Positions 21,106 to 31,406 of a stretch of DNA of 64,000 nt are shown here, in pieces. A program made the translations under genes and the position numbers. Position 1 is the first letter of the stretch, and every line of letters starts with the position of its first letter. A model generated the notes under the pieces. It did no database searches. It saw only the letters and a list, made by a program, of their open reading frames with translations, and was not told the DNA's origin. The DNA comes from Acinetobacter chinensis (GTDB lineage: Bacteria; Pseudomonadota; Gammaproteobacteria; Pseudomonadales; Moraxellaceae), in the NCBI RefSeq assembly GCF_002165375.2, contig NZ_CP032134.1, positions 2,914,001-2,978,000 on the forward strand, read 5' to 3'.

Positions 21106-21181
21106 TGGTGGAGACTAGGAGAGTCGAACTCCTGACCTCCTGCGTGCAAAGCAGGCGCTCTACCAACTAAGCTAAGTCCCC
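21106..21181 (-). tRNA. tRNA-Ala (TGC anticodon)
   Basis: A 76-base minus-strand tRNA, GGGGACT...AGTCTCC with encoded ACCA. The anticodon loop reads TTTGCAC, anticodon TGC; the T-arm holds GTTCGACTC. It lies in the 16S-23S spacer, second after tRNA-Ile, the common gammaproteobacterial arrangement. Confidence 0.97.
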
Positions 21182-21225
21182 AGTTAAGATCCCGATATAT
21201 CTGTTTCTGTGCTGATTCGTCAGAA

Positions 21226-21302
<77 letters not shown>

Positions 21303-21361
21303 TCAGATACATCAATGAAGAACAACTTGTTGTGGATTCTTACCAATCGTCAATCTTTCGT

Positions 21362-22898
<1,537 letters not shown>

Positions 22899-23101
22899 AA
22901 TACTTGCTAGCACCTTAAAGGGTGCCAATCTTGGCTCATCAATTTTCTGACAAATTCTCTCAAATAAACTTCGAGTAATTTAAACCATTCAATCAATGAA
23001 AATAATTTCGATCGATCAATCAGTAAAAATCCACACAAGTTGTTCTTCATATTCTCTTAATGATCTTCTCAATGCTTCGTCAGCATCAAGCTAGGTCGGC
23101 T
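22899..23101 (-). other. rRNA operon leader
   Basis: About 200 bases between the rRNA promoter and 16S. It contains a pre-16S processing arm near 22905-22930 (GGCACCCTTTAAGGTGC on the minus strand, a short hairpin). It holds no open frame of note. From 23130 to 23454 the remaining gap is AT-rich and leads into mlaA; I could not assign the mlaA promoter. Confidence 0.5.
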
Positions 23102-23129
23102 ATATTACTCTGAATCTCTTCAAAGTCAA
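23102..23129 (-). promoter_or_regulatory. rrnP: rRNA operon promoter
   Basis: On the minus strand TTGACT (23129-23124) and TAATAT (23107-23102) are spaced 16 bases apart, followed by a GC-rich discriminator AGCCGACC, which is typical of ppGpp-controlled stable-RNA promoters. It lies about 200 bases before 16S. Confidence 0.8.
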
Positions 23130-23454
23130 CATGTAATGTAAATTATTTTAAACTTTCTTTCTAAAACCCAACTTAACCATTCTATGCTAAGCTACTGTTT
23201 TATCAGAAGTTTTAATCTTCATCACCGCCGATGGATGTGCATTCTACAGCATTTCACATCCAACACAACCCCCTCAGACATCTTTTTTTTGTTTTTCTTC
23301 TTGTTTGGTGGGTTTTTACACAATTTATCTTATTTATCTACATTTTTTAAGCAAATTTGTTTTAATACGCATCATTCATATGCTTTAAGATGAATTCATA
23401 ACGACTTTAATCCATGATTAATTTTTTCTGAATTCAGGACTCAGGATTTTATAT

Positions 23455-24351
23455 ATGCAATATTCTCAATATTTATGGGTAAGTTTACTCAGCATTGGGC
23501 TTGTCTCCCCTGTTTTTGCCGATTCAACCGATACAAATGCAGTTGAAGAAGGAACCGTCAGAGAAGCTGCGCCTAAATACCCTCGCCTTGAATCACTGAA
23601 AGAATTAAAGAATATTAAGGCTAAAGATTTAAAAGTGGATGCAAATGCAGCACAGCCTGATGAAATCAAAGATCCATTACAGCCTTTGAACCGTCAGATT
23701 TATGCATTGAATGACAGTGTTGACCGTCATGTCATCCGTCCTGTTTCAGTTCAATATAAAGCTAAAGTTCCTGAAAATGTCCGTGGCTCTTATCGTCTGT
23801 TCCGCAAAAATATGGGAGAACCATGGAATGCTGTAAACCAGGTTGCACAGGGTCGCTTCACCCGTGCAGCAAAAACACTGGCTCGCGTAACCATCAATAC
23901 AGTGACCACACTGGGACTTGCTGATCCTGCCCGTAGACTTGGACTGTCCACAGAAGAAGAAAGCCTCGGAGATACACTGGGCTATTATGGCGTACCAAGT
24001 GGTCCGTATATTATGTTGCCAGTCCTTGGACCAAGCACTTTCCGTAATGCACTTGACTATCCTGCTGAGTCTTATGCAAAACCACTGACTTATATTTTCG
24101 ACAATAATAATCAGGATGGTTTAGCCTGGGGAAATACCATCTGGGGCGGTATTGATACCCGTGCCAATCTGCTCGATGCTGAAAGCGTACTTCAGGGCGA
24201 CCGCTATGCTGCGATCCGAGACATCTATCTACAGCATAAAAAGTTCGAAATCGCACAGAAAAAAGGGGATGATGGAGCTGTTTCCTTTATAGATGATGGC
24301 GATGACTTCTCTGATGAAGACTCAGAGTCCTCTCAGAATCCATCTGAATAA
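23455..24351 (+). CDS. mlaA: MlaA-family outer-membrane lipid-asymmetry protein (VacJ)
   Basis: MlaA sits in the outer membrane and removes mislocalised phospholipids from the outer leaflet, passing them to MlaC and the MlaFEDB complex. The family signature DPLQPLNRQIYALNDSVDR starts near residue 77; the GYYGVPSGPYIMLPVLGPST region and the DxRANLLDAESVL block complete the domain. The 298-residue protein has an ordinary signal peptide ending VFA and no lipobox cysteine, unlike E. coli MlaA, plus a longer N-terminal spacer and an acidic C-terminal tail (DDGDDFSDEDSESS). The other mla genes are elsewhere. Confidence 0.9.
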   Translation: MQYSQYLWVSLLSIGLVSPVFADSTDTNAVEEGTVREAAPKYPRLESLKELKNIKAKDLKVDANAAQPDEIKDPLQPLNRQIYALNDSVDRHVIRPVSVQYKAKVPENVRGSYRLFRKNMGEPWNAVNQVAQGRFTRAAKTLARVTINTVTTLGLADPARRLGLSTEEESLGDTLGYYGVPSGPYIMLPVLGPSTFRNALDYPAESYAKPLTYIFDNNNQDGLAWGNTIWGGIDTRANLLDAESVLQGDRYAAIRDIYLQHKKFEIAQKKGDDGAVSFIDDGDDFSDEDSESSQNPSE

Positions 24352-24452
24352 TTTGTAAAAATTCATACCAAAGGTGGCATCATCTTCCTTTGGTACTCAA
24401 TTGATTGTTATAGTAGTCCTTTCAGGTACGCATTGGATCAATCACAGACCTT

Positions 24453-25421
24453 ATGTATTTCATTCAGCCAACACGCGATATTCCCTTTCTGAATCAGGTA
24501 ATTAATACATTACCCGGTGTTCAGATGATACATATTGAAGATATTGACCTGTATGATCCAACGATTATTGCTATTGCAGATGTTCAGGACTTTCTGACGT
24601 ATCAATGGTCATTACCGACAGTTGTGATTGCTTTTGATAATGAAGGTACTGCCCTTTCCCAGGCCTGGGAACTGGGTGCGCTTGCTGGTTGGACTTGGAG
24701 CCGTCTGCCTGCAAATCCTGAACATGCGCTACAGAAAATTGATGCGCAATATAAAAGAAATCAGGACAGTCGTGATCTGCCTTCCGCAGCAGATCTTCAG
24801 AAATGTCTGTTACCCAATCCCATCGAACTGATCAACTATAAAGTTGAAACGCTGTTTCAGCCATCGGCTTATCTGTCCGGAGACTGGTATGACTACTGGA
24901 AAATCAGCGATAAAGAGCTGATGTTCTATCTGGCGGATGTTTCTGGGCATGGTGTCACAAGCAGTCTGCTAACCTCTTGGATGGCTGCCTTTCACGGTCG
25001 CTCCAAAACCCCACGCGAACTGATCAAGAAACTCAACGGCATGCTGGTTCAGGAAAATATTGAAAAGCACATCACCATGATTGCTGGTGTTCTGAACCTG
25101 GAGACTCATCAGCTGCGCTGGTCCAGTGCCGGACATTATCCTCCTGCCATTATTTTTGAACCCAATCAGACACCCCGTATTCTGAATACCAGCAGCTTTC
25201 CTTTAGGACTGACTGAAGACCTGGAAGTTGAAGAATTTGAATGTATCCTGAACCGCCATGCACGGTTCATTATCTGTTCAGATGGCGCACTGGAACCTTT
25301 CGACGGCGGTCTCAACGAACAGTTTGAAAAACTGGTCTACCATTTGCAGAATCAATCATTCCAGGCCCCTGATCATGTTGCAGATGACATTGCCATACTA
25401 AGTTTACGTCGAATCAATTAA
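24453..25421 (+). CDS. gigA: GigA-like SpoIIE/PP2C-type phosphatase
   Basis: A 322-residue PPM/SpoIIE-family serine phosphatase. GigA in A. baumannii acts with GigB in a stress and virulence pathway linked to the nitrogen phosphotransferase system. Residues 1-105 look like a degenerate receiver-type domain; the phosphatase domain starts about 115. Metal-binding motifs are visible: SGDWYDYW (142-149), ADVSGHG (161-167), ICSDGALEPF and the C-terminal DDIAILSL. It is followed 113 bases later by gigB, which encodes the expected STAS substrate. No anti-sigma kinase or sigma factor is adjacent, so it is not a classical RsbU operon. Confidence 0.85.
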   Translation: MYFIQPTRDIPFLNQVINTLPGVQMIHIEDIDLYDPTIIAIADVQDFLTYQWSLPTVVIAFDNEGTALSQAWELGALAGWTWSRLPANPEHALQKIDAQYKRNQDSRDLPSAADLQKCLLPNPIELINYKVETLFQPSAYLSGDWYDYWKISDKELMFYLADVSGHGVTSSLLTSWMAAFHGRSKTPRELIKKLNGMLVQENIEKHITMIAGVLNLETHQLRWSSAGHYPPAIIFEPNQTPRILNTSSFPLGLTEDLEVEEFECILNRHARFIICSDGALEPFDGGLNEQFEKLVYHLQNQSFQAPDHVADDIAILSLRRIN

Positions 25422-25534
25422 TTTAATTTTCAAACAGTTAAGTTTTTTTAACATGCAATACGACTCCAGGCTACTTGAGTCTGAAGTGTCCCTATGTGAT
25501 AATTTTCACATCCTTCTCTGCAAATGGCATTTTT

Positions 25535-26056
25535 ATGTCAACAGGTCATGTTGAATATGCAAGCTTGAATGGAACGCATATTTTTAAGCTTATTGGCGAA
25601 GTGCGTGCCCAATCCTGCATCAGTCTAGACAAACTTTTAAACAGAATTGAACAGCAGCAAAATGTAGTCGGCGCTATCGTTGATTTAACAGAAACTACGT
25701 TCATTGACAGTACTGTTCTGGGAATCCTGGCGAAACTCGGTTTAAAACTGAAACAGGTTCACCATATTCAGGCAGTTATGCTGTCTACTAACCCTGATAT
25801 TACAACTCTTGCAAACAGCATGGGGCTGGGTCAGGTTTTTGTGATTTTAAATTACTGCGGTGATCCAAATGTCTGCACACAGGCTTTACTGGATGACAAC
25901 ATCACTCACGGTACAATGCTGGGTACAGTTCTTGACGCCCACAAAACACTGATGAAGCTCAATGAAAACAACCAGAATATGTTTGAGCCATTGGTAAAAC
26001 AGCTTGAAAAGGAACAGGTTAACCTGGATTCAGCATCTGCCAAGCAAAACGCTTAA
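25535..26056 (+). CDS. gigB: GigB-like STAS-domain anti-sigma-factor antagonist
   Basis: A 173-residue protein with an N-terminal STAS domain. The phosphorylatable serine is S59 in FIDSTVLGILAKLG, the usual position in SpoIIAA/RsbV-type antagonists. The C-terminal extension beyond residue 110 (LDDNITHGTMLGTVLDAHKTL...) is specific to this group. The open frame begins with a TTG at 25475, but the first ATG giving MSTGHVEYASLNG at 25535 matches the family start. It pairs with gigA upstream; dephosphorylation of GigB by GigA is known for the A. baumannii pair and inferred here. Confidence 0.85.
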   Translation: MSTGHVEYASLNGTHIFKLIGEVRAQSCISLDKLLNRIEQQQNVVGAIVDLTETTFIDSTVLGILAKLGLKLKQVHHIQAVMLSTNPDITTLANSMGLGQVFVILNYCGDPNVCTQALLDDNITHGTMLGTVLDAHKTLMKLNENNQNMFEPLVKQLEKEQVNLDSASAKQNA

Positions 26057-26080
26057 TTTCCAGATCTGCAGGGACAGCAC

Positions 26081-26905
26081 ATGACTTTACTTTCCATTGT
26101 TCAGATGAACTCTCAGAATAACATTGAAGCAAACTTCAGTGTGATTGAGTCATTGATTCTGCAAAGTAAAGCTCAGGGTGCTTCTCTGATTGTTTTTCCG
26201 GAAAATTTTGTCTGCTTTGCCGCAGGTAAACAACGTGAAACAGCTGCCCGTTTTGAAGAAATTCAGCAACGGCTTGAGCAGCTGGCACATCAGCATCAGA
26301 TCTGGATTGTAGCAGGCACACTCCCATGCCCTTTCCGTCCAGATGGTTCTGTGATTGAAGATGGACGTGTCCGCACGGTCAGCCTGTGCATCAGTCCTGA
26401 ACGGACAGAAGCCCGTTATGACAAAATCCATCTGTTTGATGTGCAGGTGGGTGATGCCGTCGGTGGTTATCAGGAATCCATGTTTTTTGAACCTGGTACA
26501 GATGTGGTTGTAGCAAAAACACCTTTTGGCAATATTGGCTTAATGGTCTGTTATGACCTGCGTTTTCCTGAACTGGCTTTAACACTTCGTGCCCGAGGTG
26601 CAAATATACTGACTGCACCAGCAGCGTTTACCTATACAACCGGTCAGATGCACTGGCAGTTACTGTTACAGGCTCGGGCTATGGACAGTCAGTGTGAAAT
26701 ACTTGGTGCAGCTCAGCAGGGATGGCACGGTGAAAAACGTCAGACCTGGGGACATGCAGGTGCAGCAAACAGTCGTGGTCAGCTTCTGGACATTGTTCAT
26801 GCCGAAGGTGCTCAACTGATTACCGTACCATTTGACCTGGCTGAACAGAATGCTGTCCGTGCTTCCATGCCCTTGATGCAACATCGTGTCCTGCTGAACT
26901 ACTGA
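26081..26905 (+). CDS. Nitrilase-superfamily amidase (deaminated-glutathione amidase-like)
   Basis: A 274-residue carbon-nitrogen hydrolase. The catalytic triad is present: E41 in VFPENF, K115 in RYDKIHLFD and C157 in VCYDLRFPE. The FDVQVGD and YQES blocks and overall length fit the Nit1/NitB clade that hydrolyses deaminated glutathione, a metabolite-repair reaction. It follows gigB by 24 bases and is probably co-transcribed with it. An omega-amidase role is the main alternative; substrate assignment is inference. Confidence 0.85.
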   Translation: MTLLSIVQMNSQNNIEANFSVIESLILQSKAQGASLIVFPENFVCFAAGKQRETAARFEEIQQRLEQLAHQHQIWIVAGTLPCPFRPDGSVIEDGRVRTVSLCISPERTEARYDKIHLFDVQVGDAVGGYQESMFFEPGTDVVVAKTPFGNIGLMVCYDLRFPELALTLRARGANILTAPAAFTYTTGQMHWQLLLQARAMDSQCEILGAAQQGWHGEKRQTWGHAGAANSRGQLLDIVHAEGAQLITVPFDLAEQNAVRASMPLMQHRVLLNY

Positions 26906-26968
26906 TCCATTCACGACTGTTTAAAAATTTCTGTTATTTCCATAATATTATTAAAACATTTCACATAT

Positions 26969-26987
26969 AATAATGATTCTCATTTTA
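26969..26987 (+). promoter_or_regulatory. Fur box upstream of a DUF4951 gene
   Basis: AATAATGATTCTCATTTTA matches the 19-base Fur consensus at 16 positions, including the 15-base core ATAATGATTCTCATT. A perfect -10 hexamer TATAAT (26966-26971) overlaps its left edge. The ATG of the next gene is 14 bases beyond. Repression under iron-replete conditions is predicted. Confidence 0.75.
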
Positions 26988-27001
26988 TTTTATAAATTTC
27001 C

Positions 27002-27388
27002 ATGCTTAAATTTTCCCTTATCGCAACCCTGCTTCTTTCAACCTCCATGATCAGTTTCGCAGATACAGCCATTTCCAAAGACCTGCACCCTTCTGCACAG
27101 CTGAACACTTCAATTGAACGACTGCCGTTACCTCCTACACCTGGCAATATGAAACTGCCTGAATTTAGTCAGGGAATTATTGGCTGGGGAACGGGACCTG
27201 ATGGTGCTGAAAAACGACTGAACAATATCACTGCCCAGGATGTGAATGGTTTTAAGCATCAGGGAGTCAGCCTGGAAATGGTTCAGACCTGGCAAAAGTT
27301 TTATGAAAATGAAACACTGCGGAATCCTGGAAACCCTGCTGCACCACTTCGTGCAAAACTCATGAAAAAAATTGCAGAGTTATGGTAA
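27002..27388 (+). CDS. Small exported protein, DUF4951-like, predicted iron-regulated
   Basis: A 128-residue protein with a cleavable signal peptide (MLKFSLIATLLLSTSMISFA, cleavage before DTA). The mature part has GIIGWGTGPDGAEKRLNNIT and a later GVSLEMVQTWQKFYENET with NPGNPAAPLRAKLM, which I associate with the DUF4951 family; that assignment is moderate. No catalytic motif or cysteine is evident. A near-consensus Fur box overlaps its promoter, so it should be induced in iron starvation. Its periplasmic or secreted function is unknown. Confidence 0.7.
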   Translation: MLKFSLIATLLLSTSMISFADTAISKDLHPSAQLNTSIERLPLPPTPGNMKLPEFSQGIIGWGTGPDGAEKRLNNITAQDVNGFKHQGVSLEMVQTWQKFYENETLRNPGNPAAPLRAKLMKKIAELW

Positions 27389-27403
27389 AACAGGTCTGAC
27401 TGA

Positions 27404-27437
27404 TCTATCCATTGGTGATGCCTTTTCATCAATGGAT
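27404..27437 (+). terminator. Hairpin after the DUF4951 gene
   Basis: TATCCATTG / CAATGGATA arms with a small bulge enclose a CCTTTT loop about 15 bases past the stop. No strong T-run follows, so it may work as a transcript-stabilising hairpin rather than a terminator. Confidence 0.4.
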
Positions 27438-27629
27438 AAGCGATATCTGTATACCTGCTCAGATCAAACCACTGTTTTCTTTTATTTTGACCATAAAACT
27501 CAGCTGCTCAGGCTAGAACTCAAACACATCCTGTAAACATTACCCTCCCGTTTTTTACAAAATAACTGCGCACACTCTGGATATTTTCATTCAGGATATG
27601 TTTTCAGACTCGGATAACAGGGAACAGAG

Positions 27630-28055
27630 ATGTCTTTAGAAAAAGTTGTTTATACCGCACATGCCAAAGCAACAGGTGGTCGTGATGGTCGTGCGACCTC
27701 TTCCGATAATATTTTAGATGTAAAGTTAGCTGTGCCAAAGGAAATGGGCGGTGCAGGTGGTGGAACCAATCCTGAACAGCTTTTTGCTGCGGGCTATTCT
27801 GCATGTTTCCTGGGTGCAATGAAGTTTGTTGCCAACCGCGATCAGTTAAAAATTACGCCTGATGCATATATTGAAGGTGAAGTCGGTATTGGTCCGATTC
27901 CAACGGGTTTTGGGATTGAAGTGAAGTTAAATATTCACCTGGAAGGTCTGGAGCAGGCAGAAGCACAAAAACTAGTGGATGCTGCGCATATCGTTTGCCC
28001 GTACTCCAATGCAACCCGTGGCAATATTGATGTGACGCTCAATGTAATTGTTTGA
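27630..28055 (+). CDS. ohr: Organic hydroperoxide resistance protein
   Basis: Ohr reduces organic and fatty-acid hydroperoxides with a reactive cysteine recycled by lipoylated proteins. The 141-residue protein has both catalytic cysteines, C59 (YSACFLGA) and C123 (HIVCPYSNATRGN), plus the supporting R18 and E49 (NPEQLF). The ratio of features favours Ohr over OsmC. The start follows ACAGGGAACAGAG. No ohrR repressor lies beside it, although the two are often adjacent. Confidence 0.93.
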   Translation: MSLEKVVYTAHAKATGGRDGRATSSDNILDVKLAVPKEMGGAGGGTNPEQLFAAGYSACFLGAMKFVANRDQLKITPDAYIEGEVGIGPIPTGFGIEVKLNIHLEGLEQAEAQKLVDAAHIVCPYSNATRGNIDVTLNVIV

Positions 28056-28085
28056 TGTATTAAAGAATTCAGATGATTGCTCAGG

Positions 28086-28111
28086 AGCCGATTTTTATAA
28101 TCGGCTTTTTT
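28086..28111 (+). terminator. Terminator after ohr
   Basis: AGCCGAT / ATCGGCT arms followed by six Ts, 30 bases after the ohr stop. Confidence 0.85.
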
Positions 28112-28218
28112 AAACAAGAGACCAATATCTAATTAATTATTTGATTTTAAATAAAAATAGAGAAATTATTTCACATAACACCCATTATATTAAATGGAGC
28201 TAATATCCGACATATACT

Positions 28219-28731
28219 TTAATGTTCCCAGAATTTATCACCCTGAGATTCATAAAATTTATTAATGAACTCTTCAAAAGTATTGGCAACAATATACCAA
28301 TCTTGTCGTTGATCTATAGGTAAGACAACCAAAATAGAGCCGTAATCATCACTATCAGGATCACATCGAACTAACAATAAGTCTGAATCTCCATAAAATT
28401 CCCCAATAATTAAGTCACTTTGAAGAGCATCAGCCTTTCGACTACTTTTATAAATTTTTGAAGCAAAAGTTATCTCCTCAAAAGGATATAATTTTAATCC
28501 CCATTGTCCATATTCTTGATCTATAAATAGATCTGCACCATTAGATATTGTATAAAAATCCTCTAATGCTTTTGGCAAAAGTGTTTGAAGTATTAGTGGG
28601 TAAATTTTGTTTTTTGGATTTAATGAACATCGTAAAGGAAAGGGACATTCAATACCTTTATGAATAGCTTTCTTAGGTTCGATCTCCCATTCATTTTGTA
28701 TTTTTTCTATAATTTCATGAATACTATTCAT
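28219..28731 (-). CDS. SMI1/KNR4 family protein
   Basis: A 170-residue soluble protein with the SMI1/KNR4 (SUKH) pattern: LPKALEDFYTISNGADLFI in the first half, a LKLYPFEEI strand, IIGEFYGDSDLLLVRCDP and a C-terminal IVANTFEEFINKFYE helix. Members are widespread as immunity proteins to polymorphic toxins, and also occur alone. Here no toxin gene is adjacent. The gene and its flanks are noticeably more AT-rich than the neighbours, which hints at acquisition. Function as an orphan immunity protein is inference. Confidence 0.75.
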   Translation of the reverse strand: MNSIHEIIEKIQNEWEIEPKKAIHKGIECPFPLRCSLNPKNKIYPLILQTLLPKALEDFYTISNGADLFIDQEYGQWGLKLYPFEEITFASKIYKSSRKADALQSDLIIGEFYGDSDLLLVRCDPDSDDYGSILVVLPIDQRQDWYIVANTFEEFINKFYESQGDKFWEH

Positions 28732-28842
28732 TTATTACGCTCTCAAATACTTTTAACTTTTTCTAAAATTAACATAATACACCTTATGCGAAATAGATTT
28801 AATTTCCTATTTTAAATCATAACCTTATCATGCAATAAAAAA

Positions 28843-28862
28843 CCCAGCTTTTCCAAGTTGGG
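28843..28862 (-). terminator. Terminator downstream of gspE
   Basis: CCCAACTT / AAGCTGGG arms with a 4-base loop, followed on the minus strand by TTTTTTAT. It lies 130 bases past the gspE stop. Confidence 0.7.
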
Positions 28863-28991
28863 CTTTTTATGGATTTTTCACGTTTCACGCCAGGTATTTA
28901 ACTATTGTTCCACGAATTTAAATAGATATCTTAAATAATACTCAGTCTACAATAGTTAAAAATTCAAAACCTAATATGAATATTCCTTTCT

Positions 28992-30479
28992 TCACTCAGC
29001 CGCTTCATTGGTCACACGTAAAACTTCTTCCATCGTGGTTTTACCTGCCAGCACTTTACGTAAACCATCATCACGGATTGAACCTGCCTCACGGCGCGCA
29101 TATTCCTCAAGCTCATATTCAGCAGCATTGCCATGAATCAAACGTCTCATCTGCTCATCCACAGGTACAATTTCATAAATTGCAGTACGCCCTGTAAAAC
29201 CCGTATGGGAACAATGATCACAACCTTTCGGCACTGGAAGTTTTAAAGTCAGCTCAGAGCTGACAGGTTTAAAAATATCTTTTTCAAAGCTGTCAGCTTC
29301 ACGCCAGGTATGACAATGTGAACATAAAGTCCGAACCAGACGCTGTGCAATCACACCAATAAGTGAACTCGCCAGCAAGAACGGCTCAATCCCCATGTCC
29401 TTTAAACGGGTCACAGCACCAATGGCTGTATTGGTATGCAGTGTTGATAATACCAGGTGACCTGTCAGTGATGCCTGAACTGCAATTTCTGCCGTTTCAA
29501 GATCACGGATCTCACCGACCATGACCACATCCGGATCCTGACGGAGCATGGCTTTTAAAGCACGAGCAAAGGTCATATCGACTTTGCTGTTGACCTGAGT
29601 CTGACCAATCCCTTCCAACTGATATTCAATAGGGTCTTCGGCAGTGAGGATATTTTTAGAACCATCATTGAGATCTGAAAGTGCGGCATACAGCGTCGTG
29701 GTTTTACCCGAACCTGTAGGACCTGTCACGAGGATAATGCCATGCGGACGGTGAACCAGTGTTGTTAAACGATCATAGTCACTTTGCATTAACCCAAGGT
29801 GGGTCATATTCAGACGTCCTGCCTGTTTATCCAGCAGACGCATCACCACCCGCTCCCCATGTGACGATGGCAGGGTTGATACACGGACATCCACTTCACG
29901 ACCTGCGAGACGCAAGGAAATACGTCCATCCTGAGGGATACGTTTTTCAGCAATATCCAGTTTTGCCATGACTTTAATACGTGAAACCAGCAAAGGTGCA
30001 AGTTCACGGCGTGGCTGAACAATCTCGCGCAACTGACCATCAACCCGTAAACGGACGGACAGTTTCTTTTCAAATGCTTCAATGTGAATATCGGATGCAC
30101 CGACACGGATTGCTTCTGAGAGCAAGGCATTGATTAAACGGACAATAGGAGCATCATCTTCCTGATCCATCAGATCTTCAGTTTCGGGTACCTGATCTGC
30201 CAGACTGAGTAAATCAGGATGGTCTTCAAGCCCTGCTGCCACCTGCTGAGACTCCCCTGTGTCTCCTGCAAAACTTGAACTCAGAATTTTATTGAATTCC
30301 TGATCTGTATACAGCTGATGCTGTGCCACATAGCCAAGAAATCTGCGGGCTTCCTGAATCGCAGACAAAGGCGTGTTTTCACGGCGGACAATATAAGCCT
30401 GATCGCCTTCGTAACGGATCAGCACGCCATGTCTTTTTGCAAAACTATATGGTATTTGTAATTGTTTAAGCGCTTGCAT
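28992..30479 (-). CDS. gspE: Type II secretion ATPase GspE
   Basis: The cytoplasmic ATPase that powers the type II secretion pseudopilus. The 495-residue protein has the N1/N2 domain (1-220), Walker A GPTGSGKT (253-260), the Walker B region DVVMVGEI (317-324) with the Asp box before it, the His box GHLVLSTLHT (340-349), and two CxxC pairs (CSHC at 386-389 and CDHC further on) forming the zinc finger of GspE. Length and motifs favour GspE over PilB, which is usually longer. It stands alone; scattered gsp genes are normal in Acinetobacter. Confidence 0.88.
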   Translation of the reverse strand: MQALKQLQIPYSFAKRHGVLIRYEGDQAYIVRRENTPLSAIQEARRFLGYVAQHQLYTDQEFNKILSSSFAGDTGESQQVAAGLEDHPDLLSLADQVPETEDLMDQEDDAPIVRLINALLSEAIRVGASDIHIEAFEKKLSVRLRVDGQLREIVQPRRELAPLLVSRIKVMAKLDIAEKRIPQDGRISLRLAGREVDVRVSTLPSSHGERVVMRLLDKQAGRLNMTHLGLMQSDYDRLTTLVHRPHGIILVTGPTGSGKTTTLYAALSDLNDGSKNILTAEDPIEYQLEGIGQTQVNSKVDMTFARALKAMLRQDPDVVMVGEIRDLETAEIAVQASLTGHLVLSTLHTNTAIGAVTRLKDMGIEPFLLASSLIGVIAQRLVRTLCSHCHTWREADSFEKDIFKPVSSELTLKLPVPKGCDHCSHTGFTGRTAIYEIVPVDEQMRRLIHGNAAEYELEEYARREAGSIRDDGLRKVLAGKTTMEEVLRVTNEAAE

Positions 30480-30578
30480 TACAACTTATATTAATGATTA
30501 AACTTGTTTTGAGTGTACTCTAAGCGCATGACAGCGTGAAGTCTGTTTTTAAGATTTAAAGATATAGGGAAAGTAGAG

Positions 30579-31400
30579 TTGTCAAAAAATACTGAACACC
30601 TGGAACCCGAACTTCCAAATCTGAAATGGTGGGGCGAACAGCAGTTTGAGCTGTATCAGTCCAAGGCCTGGCAGTTTGGCTCGATGATGATGCGTCTGAC
30701 CCGTGGCTTACAGGAATGGCGGCTTGAATATTATCGTCCACAGTTCCAGTATGACTATGAACAGCAATGGAGCTGCATCAATGATGTCAGTTTTGGTTTT
30801 CCACAGCCTGTGCATGTTGAACGCTATATGTTCCGTGAAACACACAATACATTTCAGCTCATGCCAAGACTTGCTGACCGCTCGGTGGTGATCCGTCCCG
30901 TAGACCCTATTTACATTCCTGCTGGACAGCGTGGGACGCTCTATATCAGTACGCCTCTCTGGGTGGCAGGTTTTGTGCAGGCGCAGAAAGAACCTCTGTT
31001 TGATATTCCCGTTATTCAGCCTAAAGACACCTGGTTTGGACCTGACCACCGTTCAGGAGAAATGTGTTATGCCACAGCGGTCGATGGACGTACCGAACTG
31101 AAGTCCTTAAAACCCCGTGCTTTTCGTGCTGTCACTCCCATTGATTTTCATAATGTCAGTAGTCATCAGCTGCGTTTTGACCGTATGAATGTGCCTGTCC
31201 CAGCCTTGCCTTTATTTCACAGTGAAAGCACAGGACGTCTGTGGACCTCACAGATTAAAGTGCTGTATGAAGGCAATGACCGCCCTGCCCGTGTCCGTAT
31301 TGAAAACAGGACACCGCCACTGGCTGGTGAAGTGGTTTATGTACATCCACCACGTTCACCGGGTGGTGCGCTGTTCAATATGTTTGATTCTTTCTTTTAG
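30579..31400 (+). CDS. DUF432-like protein paired with mscS
   Basis: A 273-residue protein with no signal peptide or membrane segment. It starts at a TTG preceded by GGAAAG. Features include a strongly aromatic N-terminal half (WWGEQQFELYQSKAWQFG), a PVDPIYIPAGQRGTLYISTP strand pair, and a C-terminal ENRTPPLAGEVVYVHPP. I assign it tentatively to DUF432, a family found beside mechanosensitive channels. It ends 6 bases before the mscS start, so the two are very likely co-translated. A role in modulating the channel is inference. Confidence 0.65.
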   Translation: MSKNTEHLEPELPNLKWWGEQQFELYQSKAWQFGSMMMRLTRGLQEWRLEYYRPQFQYDYEQQWSCINDVSFGFPQPVHVERYMFRETHNTFQLMPRLADRSVVIRPVDPIYIPAGQRGTLYISTPLWVAGFVQAQKEPLFDIPVIQPKDTWFGPDHRSGEMCYATAVDGRTELKSLKPRAFRAVTPIDFHNVSSHQLRFDRMNVPVPALPLFHSESTGRLWTSQIKVLYEGNDRPARVRIENRTPPLAGEVVYVHPPRSPGGALFNMFDSFF

Positions 31401-31406
31401 GAGTAC

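Noticed and set aside
28992..30479. Type IV pilus ATPase PilB
   Set aside because: Length (495) and the absence of the longer PilB N-terminus favour GspE; the zinc finger fits either.
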